From positions 25,303,447-25,367,446 of the forward strand of contig OX326959.1 of assembly GCA_946800325.1 (NCBI GenBank): a DNA stretch of 64,000 nucleotides, written 5' to 3'. Under the pieces are notes generated by a model, which worked only from the letters and a program-made list of their open reading frames with translations, was not told the origin of the DNA and ran no database searches. The position numbers and the translations under genes are program-made. Below are positions 11,743-23,521 of this stretch, piece by piece (the stretch's first letter is position 1; the number at the start of each line of letters is the position of its first letter). This DNA comes from Luzula sylvatica. Lineage: Eukaryota > Streptophyta > Magnoliopsida > Poales > Juncaceae.

Positions 11743-12719
11743 TTACAAATTGAAATAAATTGAGAATTCATAATCACAGTTTAACAAGGGCGATTACAAG
11801 AAATATGCACAATTTCGTAATTAACTGGGGTATAACAGTGGTAGAGTTTAGAATCAAAACTATGCACAATTGCTATTTAACAAGAGAATTTCAACAGGGG
11901 CACAATTTAAAATTAAAAACTATTATGTTAAAAAAAACACAAAGAAATGTAGAATTGATCAAACAAATAACAAAATTACATATATTGGTTATCGAAGAGT
12001 ACATGTTAGATGAAGATCGCGTAGAAAAAATAAGTTTTTGGGAAAAAATCGGCAAATTTGGTGATAGGGCAAGAAAACATGAAACAAATTGAGGGAGAAA
12101 CTAATCGTGGAAATTACCTGTTTATTGAGAGATTAAAATCACGACGAGGCAAGAAATAGTCAAATATTGAGGGAAAAAGCATGGAGAAACTAATCGTTCC
12201 ACAATATAAAGCTTTTCAAATATAAGATGCATGGAGACTACACGGCTACACCATCCCATCTCATACTTTTGATGTGAAACGATGTCAAGTGTACAAAAGT
12301 ATATAAGTTCAAGATAACAAAATAGCACATATACAAATTAAATTAAATTAAGTATATTCGTGTTAAATAACAAAATCGTATAATTTGGGTGTGTCAATAA
12401 AATTTAACAAAAAATTTCATAAAAAAGAACGACCATCAACAAGGAGAATTTATCGAGTAGACATGACATTTAATATCAAGAGGCCGATTTTAATCATTTG
12501 GTTTGGATTTAAAATATAAAATATGACATGGTTTAAGGAGACGACTTAAAATTTATTATAAAATAATGACACATAAATAACAAACATAATATGATTTTCA
12601 AAAATTATAGCAAAAAATTAATGAACGAGATCGAATTACACCACTACATCTAACGATAGACCATACAAAAAATGTCTTAAATGATAAAATACAAAATTAA
12701 TGTATATGACGAAGCTATT
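11743..12719. other. AT-rich spacer, no gene seen
   Basis: The DNA between the end of duplicated block A and the first copy of the dispersed repeat. The 110-residue frame at 11760-12092 has low-complexity composition and matches no family I know. I treat the stretch as noncoding. Confidence 0.5.
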
Positions 12720-13253
12720 GTAGGAAATCGCGGCACAAGATCCCGCACATCAGAATGGGGGACACGGGCCATTTCCGTCCTATGAGATTTCGTCATCAAC
12801 TCGAGATATAAATATGGAAGAATATACAACCCTTACATTGATGAATTGTAGGGTTGAAGTGTTTCTTCCGTCGTGTTTTTGCACTTTGTCTATCTCTCGT
12901 GCATCCCACGTCCACACGACTCAGCATCGTCAACGACTCAGCATCGTCAACACGACTCCAGATATCTCTCGTGCGTCCCACGTCCACACGACTCAACATC
13001 GTCAAAATCTAATTCTCACTTTAATCACAAACGAGAATCACAAGTGTGATTCCTCTACTCGTATACACTGTGAGTTGTCTTTTATCGGTTATACACATAT
13101 CTGCCTAGTTGATTCGTGTATAAACTTGCTTAATCTCGTACGATTATCTCTAATAGAGAAAAGCATTTTTTTTTCTCTCCTCTTCTTCTTTCTCTTTCTT
13201 GTTCACACCATTTAGAATGATTTTTAGAAAGTTGCAGTTGTTTCAACTGTTGG

Positions 13254-13260
<7 letters not shown>
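12720..13260. repeat. Dispersed repeat R, copy 1
   Basis: Shares an ordered series of words with 14690-15290: a CCCGC-rich start, AATATGGAAGAAT, a CTTC-rich stretch, then CGTGC, CCACACGACTC, TCACAAACGAGAA and a closing TCTAATRGAGAAA. A third, shorter copy is at 59590-59825. It is probably a transposon leader or LTR region, but I found no termini. Confidence 0.6.

Positions 13261-13289
<29 letters not shown>
13253..13289. repeat. AG microsatellite
   Basis: About 18 uninterrupted GA units directly before the MULE-like MITE. Confidence 0.95.
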
Positions 13290-13291
<2 letters not shown>

Positions 13292-13300
13292 ATATATATA

Positions 13301-14481
13301 GGGAGCTTCTATCATACACTCTTTTTCTTATCATACATCCATTTTCAAGGGTATTTGGAGTAATTATTCATTTATGAATATTTAAGGTAAATCATCAAGC
13401 ATATTTATCAATGTTTTAAATTGCGATATTGCGATCCATTGCGGTCGGGTCTTTTTTGCAGCGGATTACGTTTGCGGGCGCAATTGCGGCGCAATGACCT
13501 TATTGCGGACAGTCGTTGCGATATTAAATTATGTAAAAATAATAGTTTGTTTAAATATATTTTGCACAATATTTTTTATCACCATTAATATCGTAAAATT
13601 TCCTTTATAATTTTCTTCTAAAAAGAATAAAAAAGTTGATTGTCCAGGAACATTTTCAGTGTAAATAAAAGTTGATCATAAAATTTCCATTAAAATGACA
13701 ATTATACGGGATCTTTGGAATTGTATTTTGTTGAAGAATTTTTTGTCGGCATCATAAAAATATCAAAACACTATAACTCAAATTTTAAATCGAAACATCA
13801 ATGAAATACAATGACAATTTCTAAATTCATACATTTATAGATGAAAATGACACATTTTAGAAGTTATATATGTTATGAGCATATTTTATCAAATATTTTG
13901 ATAATAAAACATGGAAACTAAGTATTAAATAATCACAAAATTTATGTTATAATATTTATATTAAATAATTCTCTATAAAATTATTTTAATGTGTGTTTTG
14001 TGTTTAATTCAGGGTAAAAGACAAAATTTCACAAATTCAAGCCCATCACTGCATTCCTCTCGTCGAGACGAGCGATTTCGATATAAATTTCATGTAATTT
14101 GGTGGAAGGATGAGAAAATTACAACGATTTGAATATTATCCGCAATATTTGACCCAATATGGCCGCAATATTACCGATATTTCGCCGCAATCTCGCCGCA
14201 ATATCCGCAATTTCTCAAAAAATGATATTTTCGCAATACTTCATTGCGATATAGCGATTCTAAATCTCAGCCCGCAATATCCGCAATATCGCCGCAATAT
14301 CGCCGCAATTTAAAACACTGATATTTATCAATTAATATTTGACTAAATTGGAATTCTTTGTTGTTCATTTAAACAAAAATCTCCGTAAAAGACAAATTTT
14401 ATGATACATCCTTCTACAAATATAATTAATTGCTAAAATACCCAAAATATCCTTTTAAAAGAGTGTATGATAGAACTCCCC
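13301..14481. mobile_element. MULE-like MITE (TIR GGGAGCTTCTATCATACAC) hosting a second element
   Basis: The left end GGGAGCTTCTATCATACACT is mirrored at the right end (GAGTGTATGATAGAACTCCCC). Flanks CTATATATA and ATATATATA fit a 9-bp target duplication. A shorter relative without the inner insertion is at 29240-29501. Its continuous sequence across ATATTTATCAATTAA shows that 13409-14320 was inserted later. Confidence 0.8.
13409..14320. mobile_element. hAT-like nonautonomous element nested in the MITE
   Basis: Ends CAATGTTTTAAATTGCG and CGCAATTTAAAACACTG form terminal inverted repeats. ATATTTAT is duplicated on both sides (13401-13408 and 14321-14328), the 8-bp size of hAT elements. The right third is an array of GCCGCAATAT-type words, which produces spurious frames such as 14110-14313. 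No transposase. Confidence 0.85.
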
Positions 14482-14689
14482 ATATATATAATATATAGGA
14501 TAACGATGTGTCAATGGTGTATAACATAATATACATACTCGCAGATAGAACAACAGGAGCGCTCGTTGTTTTTAGTATCTTTTGTACAATATAATTATAT
14601 ATTTAATCCTTGCCATGAACACATGTGTTCATATATTCTTATACATACATTGTTCTCGTTGATCTTAAACTGTAATTCCTTTAGTGCAC

Positions 14690-15290
14690 GTCCACGTCAT
14701 CGTCATATCATCTTTGTTGTAAATGGTGGGAAACCGGCGATCCCGCGTCCCGCGCAGCGGATGAGGGACGCGGTGTTTTCTCTATTCCGAGAATCTCATC
14801 ATCGATCCGAGCGTACGAATATGGAAGAATTGACAATCGTACCGCACCAAATTGATGGTGGACGAATGGTTGACGTGTTTATTTTGCCTTCTTCTTTTTC
14901 AGCGTGTTTTCCACTCCGGCAACGCGTGCGTCTCATTCCCACACGACTCGACACCGTTGTGTTCTCCTTTCCGTCTCGCGTGCGTCCTTGTTGCTCAACT
15001 CTGTCACACTCGTTCTCTTCCTTATGGGTAAACCGAGACGGTTTCGTTCAAATCCTAATCTTCAGTTTGATCACAAACGAGAACCAAAGACATGATTCAT
15101 CTACCCGTATCCACCGTATGTTGTCGTCTATCAGTTACAGACGTACATGCCTAGATGATACATGTGTAAACTTTTTTAATTCTCGATTCGATCATCTCTA
15201 ATGGAGAAAGATAATTGTTCTCCCTTTCTCTCTTTCTCTCTTTCTCTCTTTAATGGTCACACCTATTAGGGTGTGTTCCAACTTGTAAGA
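14690..15290. repeat. Dispersed repeat R, copy 2
   Basis: Second copy of the repeat seen at 12720-13260, better preserved. The 211-residue frame 14566-15201 runs through it but its composition and the divergence of copy 1 give no sign of protein selection. Confidence 0.6.
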
Positions 15291-15409
15291 ATGAATCTAG
15301 ACTTACTGAATTAATTGTCTATTTTGAAGAGAGAGAAACAACATATATAGTATATAGGATACGGATGGGCCAAAGGGTTTGTGTAATCATTACACATTTA
15401 CAAAATGGC

Positions 15410-15621
15410 TTCCGTCTGGATGAAACATATGTTCCGTCTGGACGGATCATACCTTCCGTCTGGACGGAAGAGATTTTGTAACTGAGTTTAGTATGTTCAA
15501 TCATATTGAACACAAACTCGAGTACTTCCGTCTGGACGGAACTACGAAAGAATTTCTGGAACTGAGTTTAGTATGTTCAATCATATTGAACACAAACTCG
15601 AGTGCTTTCGTCTGGACGAAA
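15410..15621. repeat. Palindrome array TTCCGTCTGGACGGAA
   Basis: Five copies of TTCCGTC-TG-GACGGAA or close variants start near 15410, 15432, 15454, 15526 and 15606. The first three are exactly 22 bp apart. The last two lie in an 80-bp tandem repeat that also contains the palindrome GTTCAATCATATTGAAC. The architecture resembles the array at 2577-3129, though the palindromes differ. Confidence 0.85.
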
Positions 15622-15959
15622 GTAAACTTCCGTTCCGATGTAACAACATCTGGAACTCAGTTGTGCATAGTCTCATTATACACTTATTTATTCTTACGAG
15701 CGTGTACGTTCGTTTACCTTATTTGCACAACTTTACCATTGATCCAAAACTGTATTTTCTTTACTAAAATATTCATATTTTATGTATTGTGTGTTTACAT
15801 GTTAATTACAATGTATTCTTAATTCATTGATATCGTGCACACATTTAACATATAATATACAACTATTTACCATCTATCATATCTTTAATTTTTTGCAGGT
15901 TTTATTAATTAGGTTTTTATATTTATGTAATTTGAGTTGGACTGGTGGTATTTTTTTTA

Positions 15960-17774
15960 TTTTTCTGCGATTTATTTCTGTTCGATATGGTTGTAATCAA
16001 AACATTGCAAAGGATTATCATCAAGAAGAAGGTATCGGTTATACCGAGACTTTTAGTCACGTTGTTAAACCTACCTCTATTCGTATTATTCTTTCTGTGA
16101 CCCTTTTCAAGGGTTGGTTGATTAGACAACTTGATGTTCACAATGCGTTTCTCCATGGTGATCTTCAAGAAGTCGTCTTTATGCAACAACCCTCCGGATT
16201 TCTCGATCCTACTTGTCCTAATCATGTGTGTCTTTTAAAGAAAGCTCTTTATGGTCTCAAACAAGATCCTTGTGCGTGGTTTAAGAAATCACGATAGACC
16301 TTACTCTCTCTTTGATTCTTGGGGTCAAAGACCGATACCCCACTTTTCATTCGGTATACGGGTCAAAAACTTACCTTGGTTCTAGTCTATGTGGATGATA
16401 TTCTCATTATGGGTAATAATGTTTCTCTGGTTGATTCCCTTATTGATGATCTTCATCGCAAATTTTCACTTAAGGATCTTGGTCCATTACGGTTATTTCT
16501 TGGCATCGAGGCAACCACAAATTCGCAAGGGATTCATCTCTCTCAATCCCAATATATTTTGGATAATATCAAGAAATCCAAGATGGATGGTGCCAAACCT
16601 TGCAACTCTCTCATTTTTGCGGGATAACAACTCTCCAAACATACGGGTGACCCTTTGCCCGATCCGACTCTTTATCGACAAACAATGGGTGCTCTTCAAT
16701 ACACAACTATTACACGTCCCGAAATCGCCTTTGCGGTCAACAAAGTTTCTCAATTCACGCATGCTCCCACCGAGCCTCATTGGACCTTGCTCAAGCGTAT
16801 TTTGCGCTATCTCAAGGGTACGCTTCAACATGGTCTTTATTTTCTCTCTTCTCCTTCTCTTTCTCTTCAAGCATTTTCGGACTCCGATTGGGCGGGTTGC
16901 CCCGATGATCGCAAATCTACAACCGGTTATAGTATCTTCCTTGGTCCTGATCTTATCTCGTGGTCTTCTAAAAAGTAACCCACAGTGGCACGCTCAAGCA
17001 CCGAAACCGAGTATCGAAGCCTAGCAATGGCCACTTCCGAGCTCGTTTGGCTCTCATATCTTCTTTGGGAAATTCATATTCCAATCTCTTCTCCTCCTAC
17101 ATTATGATGTGATAATGTTGATGCCACGTATCTCACACATAATTCCATTTTTCATGCTCGAATGAAGCATATCGAAATTGATTTTCATTTCGTGTGGAGT
17201 CTTGTTGAGACTAAGAAACTTGATGTTCTTTATCTTCACACTAAGGACCAAATTGCGGATATTCTCACAAAAGATCTTTCTACGCACGCTTTCACCTATT
17301 TCGGACCAAGCTAATGGTCAGGCCCGGTCCTAGAATTTTGGGGGCTTTAGGCGAAAAAAAAGACGAGGCTTTTGAAATCACAAACAATATTTTTAGGCGG
17401 CATAATCGCAGAAAATTGATTGAAAATCGCAGAAAACGAGCTGAAATTCACATAAAATAGGCTGAAATTCGCATAAAATGACTTGAAAATCGCAGAAAAT
17501 CACTATAAATTGCTGAAAATCGCTACTAATCATTGTAAATTGCTGAAAACCACAAAAAATTACCTTCAAATCGCTGAAAATCGTTGAAAATCGCTGCGAA
17601 TTGCTGAAAATTCGCTGAAAATCGTTGTATATATAGGTATTAAAAAAATTAGGGGGCTTTTTTTTGTGGGGGGCTTTTTTTTGTGGAGGTGCTTTAGGCT
17701 TTGGCCTACTGGCCTATAGCCCAGGACCGGCCCTGCTAATGGTGCAAGCCTCTCCCGCTCGGCTCTAAGGGGAG
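15960..17774 (+). mobile_element. Ty1/copia retrotransposon, 3' half of pol, broken
   Basis: Three frames carry copia reverse transcriptase and RNase H. At 15960-16297 there is a QEEGIGYTETFSHV block and LDVHNAFLHGDL. At 16319-16627 the catalytic block is VYVDDILIMG. At 16655-16978 the RNase H part includes [19 protein letters not shown]. At 17000-17300 STETEYRSLAMATSELVWLS and DQIADILTKDLS follow. The reading is broken by stops and frameshifts near 16297, 16627 and 16975 and by a hAT insertion at 17319. Gag, protease, integrase and the 5' LTR are absent. A purine tract AGGGGAG precedes the 3' LTR. Nonfunctional. Confidence 0.92.
17319..17735. mobile_element. hAT-like element inserted in the copia element
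   Basis: Ends CAGGCCCGGTCCTAG and CCAGGACCGGCCCTG are inverted repeats, and CTAATGGT is duplicated on both sides (17311-17318 and 17736-17743). The interior holds many GCTGAAAATCGC-type words and T-runs and no transposase. It splits the end of the copia coding region. Confidence 0.92.
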
Positions 17775-17972
17775 TGATAGATTATGTAATAATCAATGTT
17801 TATAATATAACTAGCCGTCATAGTTAGGTGAAAATTAAGTAAAAATTAGGCAGAGTTCAACGGCTAGTGTATATCCTTTATATATGAACTCAAAACACAT
17901 TGTAAAATCATACAATGTATAAAAGAAATGATTTAACCTTTCTCTACTTCTTTCCTTTTAATTACTCTATCA
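17775..17972 (+). mobile_element. 3' LTR of the copia element, 198 bp
   Basis: The segment starts TGATAG right after the polypurine tract and ends CTATCA, giving TG...CA inverted ends. No matching 5' LTR is seen in the window. Confidence 0.8.
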
Positions 17973-18059
17973 ACGTGTAAGAGTTAACGTCATGGGTGTC
18001 AATAAAAACAATGATTTGCTTCGGCGAAATACACGCTAATCCTTCTAATCCTTCTAATT

Positions 18060-18110
18060 CCTTTGATGCATGAAAAGTTGTCCCGCGCAATTGCGCGAGG
18101 GTAAAACTAG
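18060..18110 (+). mobile_element. Helitron 3' terminus
   Basis: The hairpin CGCGCAATTGCGCG is followed by a short spacer and CTAG, with T next (CTAG|T), the Helitron end signature. The sequence to the right resumes the duplicated block exactly where copy A reads A|TCAAACC. The 5' end was not located. The hairpin is the same as in the Helitron ending at 20670. Confidence 0.75.
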
Positions 18111-18116
18111 TTAAAC

Positions 18117-18552
18117 CTACGTCACATAAAACATTGTCAAAGCAACTGCAAGACAAGCAACTCCAACAACACAAGTAATATTCAGCATGTTGCAATTAGT
18201 ACTGCATGATTTTTTGCCACCACAGCAACCCTTCTTCGCAGATTCCTTATTTTCTTTCGACGAGCATCCTCCGCATCCCTCATTCTTTGAACTGAATTAT
18301 TCAAATTTTGACAAATATTGGAGTTAATCGATGCAATTTGAGTTCAGATTGACAACATTGTTTATTTATTTACCTTTCGGGGCCATCATGTTTCTTCTTG
18401 CATGTGCAAATCCTAAAAAAGGAAGATGATGAATAGAAAACAAACACAACCTTTTGAAAATTTATAATCTTGAATGTAGTTTTTGCTTAATTTTTGAAGG
18501 AAACTAAGAAAGAATTACCCGACACAACAAACGGTACCACATTCAGAACTTT
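18117..18552 (-). pseudogene. Dead copy of the cysteine-rich membrane-anchored gene
   Basis: Exons 2 and 3 are well preserved relative to 9814-10252, including the cysteine spacing and the C-terminal hydrophobic segment, and still have an open frame. In exon 1 the region holding the start codon and the first residues is replaced by a sequence resembling nearby intron DNA (AGTTTTTGCTTAATG on the plus strand). The remaining exon 1 therefore has no ATG and an in-frame TAA upstream. The promoter TATA box is also split by a Helitron. Which lesion came first cannot be told. Confidence 0.85.
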
Positions 18553-18673
18553 CTTAGTTTTTGCTTAATGATCGATCTCTCAAAAATATGAAACAATGAA
18601 TATTTCTCTTCGCATGAACTAATAAGAACGGATCACAAAACGCAAGTAAATTAATCCTAATTTGGGGCCCTTA

Positions 18674-20670
18674 TCTATAGTTAGTACTAAAGTTGAACAC
18701 TTTGCTGCCCCCACAATGAGCCACGTCGCCAGGGGCTTTTTTGTAAAAAAAAAAAAAAATTACATTTTGGTCCTTTTTTTTTTACAAATTAGTCCTTTAT
18801 TTAAAAAAATTTACGTTTAAGTCCTTTTTTTTTACATTTTAGTCCTTTAAATTTGCATTTTGGTCCTTCGAAGTTTTACAATTAACATTTTGGTCCAGGG
18901 GCCTCAAATTGGTCCTCTTTTTAAAAAAAATTTACAATTTGGTCCTTTTTTCACATTTTGGTCCTTTATATTTTCATTTTCGTCCTTTGAAGTTTTAAAA
19001 TTTACATTTTTGTAAAAAAAAAAAAAAATTTATATTTTGGTACTTTTTAATTTACAAATTAGTCCTTTTTTAAAAAAAAAATTACGTTTCGGTCCTTTTA
19101 TTTTTACATATTAGTCCTTTAAATTTGCATTTTGGTCCTTGAACAATTTGCTGCCCCCACAATGAGCCACGTCGCCAGGGTCTTTTTTGTAATATTTTTT
19201 TTTACATTTTAGTCCTTTTTTATTTACAAATTAGTCCTTTATTTAAATTTTTTTTATGTTTTGGTCCTTTTTTTTCATTTTAGTCCTTTAAATTTGCATT
19301 TTGGCCCTTCGAAGTTTTACAATTTACATTTTGGTCCAGAGGACTCAAATTGGTCCTCTTTTTAATAAAAAATTATATTTTGGTCCTTTTTTCACATTTT
19401 GGTCTTTTATATTTACATTTTGGTCCTTCGAAGTTTTAAAATTTACATTTTGGTAAATTTTTTTTTTTTTTAATATTTTGGTACTTTTTCATTTACAAAT
19501 TAGTCCTTTTTTTAAAAAAAAATTACGTTTCGGTCCTTTTATTTTTACATATTAGATGGAACCAATTGAAAAAACTACATTTCGGTCCTTTTTATTTACA
19601 TTTCGGTCCTTTTAAGTTGAAAAACTTACATTTTGGTCCTTCATATTTACATTTTGATCCTCTTTTATTTACATATCGGTCCTTTTTAACATTTTTCAAT
19701 TTACATTACAGTCTTTTTTATTTATATGTTCGTCCTTTTCAGTTTTAGTTCACACTTTGGTACTTTTTATAAATATTTTGGTCCTTTTTTATTTAAATTT
19801 CGGTCCTTTTTTACATTATTAATAATTCCTCTCATCTCATGCCTCCACATCACCACCTTATTATGCCTTCATATCACCACTTTACTTGGAAAATTTTCAA
19901 AAGACTCCTTAAATTTTTAGATATTGTAAAAAACAATTAATTTACATATTTATTCATTAAAAAAAAATGCTTCCTTTAATTTTAAAAATTTCTTAAACTT
20001 TCTGTAATATATAATAATTAAAAAAAAATTACTATATGTTATATGTTATATAATTTTAATATTTCATTCATTACAAATATTCGACTTATGTATTATTTTT
20101 CTTGAAAAACTAACATGAAACTATAATAAGTTCAACAATATTATTAAAAGATAATCTTGCAAATATTTAAAAATAAAATATCATAAAACTTTTAAAAAAT
20201 ACATAAAAGGAAAACTAAAATAAAAAGTAGATGTTTAAATAGATATTTTCTATGAATATATTTGCAAGGTGTTTATTTATTATTATTTAATGTTAGTTTT
20301 TTATGAATAAAGAATGGAATATTAAAATTATATAAACAAAATATGTAATAATTTAAATTTTTATAAATCACTACATGTTAAGAAGTGTTTATGAATTTTC
20401 TTCAAATTAATAAAAAATAACAAAAATAACTTTTAATTATTACATATGAGATTTGAAGGGTATTTTGGGAAAAAAAAAATTAATATCATCCATAAGGGAT
20501 ATTTTAAAATAAAAGTTTGGTCAAAAATATTTTTGGAGTTTACGAAAAGATAAAGGATTTTTTACAATATCCAACAAAATTAGAAGGTTAAAAATATAGC
20601 AAATCTCGGATGTGCGAATAATCATGACAAACTCGAGGGCTCCCGCGCAATTGCGCGGGCACAAAGCTAG
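18674..20670 (+). mobile_element. Nonautonomous Helitron, 1997 bp, with known empty site
   Basis: The element begins TCTATAGTTAGTAC and ends with an 18-bp palindrome CCCGCGCAATTGCGCGGG (20642-20659), eight bases and CTAG. The host reads ...CCCTTA before and TTTATAGG after it. Copy A at 10355-10368 reads CCCTTATTTATAGG, so insertion was between A and T with no duplication, as for Helitrons. It encodes no RepHel. About 1 kb (18760-19810) is an array of degenerate ACATTTTGGTCCTTTT words. A block of about 50 bp near 18694 (CCCCCACAATGAGCCACGTC) recurs near 19140. Confidence 0.93.
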
Positions 20671-20982
20671 TTTATAGGAAGGAGACAATGAAAATACATA
20701 AATTAATCTACTATTCAACAATTACTTGGATTATTTTTTGAGATTTGAGCGAGTCCAAAAATAAAATTCTAAATTTCTAACAATTAAAAAGATTATCTTA
20801 AGTTCTGAACACCTTTTCTTATTAATAAATACTTACACAAATTATTTTATCAAGTTGTGTTATGCACGTTAACTAGATAGGCAAGTTCATCTTTCCTATT
20901 TATTTAAAACATTAATTATTAGTCAAAAAAAGGAAACTAAATTGAGTTACAAAATCATGAAAAAAATGGAAGAAAAATCTAT

Positions 20983-21055
20983 CGCCCACCGTGGGGCTCG
21001 AACCCACGACCACAAGGTTAAGAGCCTTGCGCTCTACCAACTGAGCTAGACGGGC
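20983..21055 (-). tRNA. tRNA-Lys (anticodon CUU), copy B
   Basis: Same 73-nt sequence as at 10721-10793: the same cloverleaf, CTCTTAA anticodon loop, A and B boxes and a following T-run. The flanks are also nearly identical because the gene lies in the duplicated block. Confidence 0.95.
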
Positions 21056-21309
21056 TTTTGTTCTTTTTACCGTACCATGTTGTACTGGATCTTTGTATAT
21101 TATTTACTTTTTACTATCAATATTTATTTTGAAATTTTTTACTATCAATATTACAACAAAGTTAAGTACTATGAATTTATGAAACAAAATTGGGCATTTC
21201 ATAACATTAATAACAAGTAAAAAAAATCATTTATTTGATAAAATACAAAGTAAGGTCAATAATTAAATTAAGCTATATCAAAAAGAACCAAGAAATTACA
21301 AGTTCATAA

Positions 21310-22980
21310 CTAATCGACATCGATTTTACTCAAATCAACACTCCTACAATCTTCCCCATCCATGACCCTCCGAATCCCATCTTTCAACTCGCTCACTCCC
21401 TCGCCCAAAACGGCACACAACCTAAACACACCCACACACCCACCCACCCTCCTCTCCAACTCCTCGTAAAGCTTCTCGCACCCCTCCTCGTCCACCTTAT
21501 TCCCCACCACCAAACTCGCCTTCTCGCTCATCCCCTTCTTATACCTCTCCAACTCCCCCACCAAATCCTTCAACTGCGAAATTACCGTCCTGCCCCTCAT
21601 CTCCGCGGCCAAATCCAAAACATAAACCAAAACCCTCGTTCGTTCCACGTGCCGCAAAAACGCATGTCCGAGCCCTCTGTTCTCGCTCGCCCCCTTTATC
21701 AAACCGGGTATGTCTGCGATTTTAACCCGGAAATAATCGTCGTAGCCCACGTCTCCTATGTTGGGTCGGAGAGTGGTAAAATCGTAATTTCCTACAAGTG
21801 GCTGCGCTCTCGAAATCGCGCCGAGAAGCGTGCTCTTGCCCGCGTTTGGAAACCCTACTAGGCCCACGTCCGCGATGGATTTTAATTCGAGGATCATAAC
21901 GGATTCGGACCCGGATTGACCCTGCGTTGACTTTACCGAGCGTTGACTTTGACCGGCTTTGGATTTTGGGAGCGAGGAGTTTCCTAAACCGCCCTCGCCT
22001 CCTTTCGCGATGAGTAGTCGCTGGCCCGGCGTCGTCAGTTCCGCCACCGAGTATTGGATCTCGTCTTGTTCTTCTCCCTCCAGTTCATTGTCGTTCAGTT
22101 TCGTCTCCAGTTGATCGTCCAGTTTCATCTCCAGTTGGTCGTCCAGTTTCGTCTCCAGTTGGTCGTCCAGTTTTGTCTCCAGTTCTTCGACTGGTTTTTG
22201 GGTCTCGAGTTCCCAGGGAAGTAGCGAGGTGGTGGATTTGGTTTGGATGAGTGAGGGAGGTTCGCCAGTGACGAGATGAATGACCGTGCCCACTGGTACG
22301 TGAACGATCTTGTCGGATCCGCGTGTACCGATTTGGTTTTTGGAAATTCCGTTGCCCCCTCTCTTTGCGTTCTGTTTGAAGTGGTAATTAGGGTTTAGGG
22401 TTTATATAGAGAAATGTGTGTTTTTTTAATTGAAGTATATGTACCGAGTGGTGTTGCAAGCCGCTGAAATCCCAGAGATCGGAGGAGCATTCGAGGATGA
22501 CGTCACCACCTTTACCCCCGTTGCCACCTAAAAATGGAGAGGTTATTTTCAGTGAGGAATTAACACAAACGCTTGGTGTGCGTGACTGAAATGAGGAGTT
22601 GAGTACCGTCAGGTTTGCCAAGTCGATCTGTTCTGGTTCGTCTCATGCTAGAACAGCCAGTTCCGCCTTCTCCTCCTTTCGCCCACAATGTAAATCGATC
22701 TATCATTCTTCTCTCCTACAATGACGATAAAAAAGATCAAAACGAACTTGAATTCAGTAAGGAAGAATGAAAGGCATTTAGAATCCAGTGTTGGGTTAGC
22801 TTGTATTGTAATCGTGAAGAAAAATTCTGTGGGTACCTGTAAAGGCGCCACCTTTCCTTTCTTCGCAGGTGCATCATCGGAATACGAAGCGACCAATGAA
22901 GAAAAAAACCATGGAGAACTAACCGAAGAGGATATTCGAGCTAATTGGCCATGGCGATTGGATATATTACGCAACATCAT
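21310..22980 (-). CDS. Obg-family GTPase, probably mitochondrial, 465 aa
   Basis: Four exons on the minus strand: 22980-22837, 22715-22607, 22527-22445 and 22371-21310. The first 40 or so residues (MMLRNISNRHGQLAR...) are Arg/Ser-rich like a mitochondrial presequence. The glycine-rich Obg domain follows (DRFTLWAKGGEGGTGC, then GKPDGGNGGKGGDVILEC) and then the G domain. GFPNAGKST (P-loop) is near residues 285-293, the switch NYDFTTLRPN follows, DIPG is near 332-335 and NKVD near 403-406. Obg proteins act in large-subunit ribosome assembly; an organellar role here is inference. Odd: an acidic tandem repeat of four 8-residue units (ETKLDDQL) near residues 174-208 interrupts the Obg domain. Start chosen at the first of two Met codons; an in-frame Met at 23097 would lengthen it. 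A truncated duplicate is at 11042-11370. Confidence 0.92.
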
Positions 22981-23521
22981 GCTTTCAAACTTCACAGTTT
23001 CGTAATAAAGAGAGAAAAAAATTGAGCTGTTATAAGGAAGAGATGTTGTAATGAGATAGAAATAGTAAGAGTCTGTCTTGGAGAGAAAGTGCGGCATTGA
23101 AATCTAGGTTCTTTAGTAACCGGGATTTAATACTTGGGTTGCAAAAGGCAGGATTTCATTTCTTATTTATTAAGAGTTGGGACTTTATCTTCTAATGTTT
23201 TATGCATTATCAGAAGTATAATTGTTATTATTGGATGGTTAAGTTAGTGTGTTGGGGTTTTATATTATCCCTACGGTGGCTGTAAATTTTTTTTGATTTA
23301 ATTAAATAATAGAAATGGGACTTGTGAGCTCATTTTATTTTCATAAAAAAAAAAAAACAAATCAATCAGAGAAAATGTTGAACTTGGTAAAATAAACCAA
23401 CAAAAAATGAAGAAGAATGAAAGGAAAAAAAATGAAACTATCATACACAATAACATGGGCTCTTTTGGCCCATTAAAAAAACGATGAGATAACTATAAAA
23501 GTATATATATTTACATTTGGA

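Noticed and set aside
14566..15201. A 211-codon frame on the plus strand
   Set aside because: It runs through a dispersed repeat whose other copies (12720-13260, 59590-59825) do not keep the frame.
21649..21861. A 70-codon plus-strand frame
   Set aside because: It is antisense to the conserved GTPase domain of the Obg gene.
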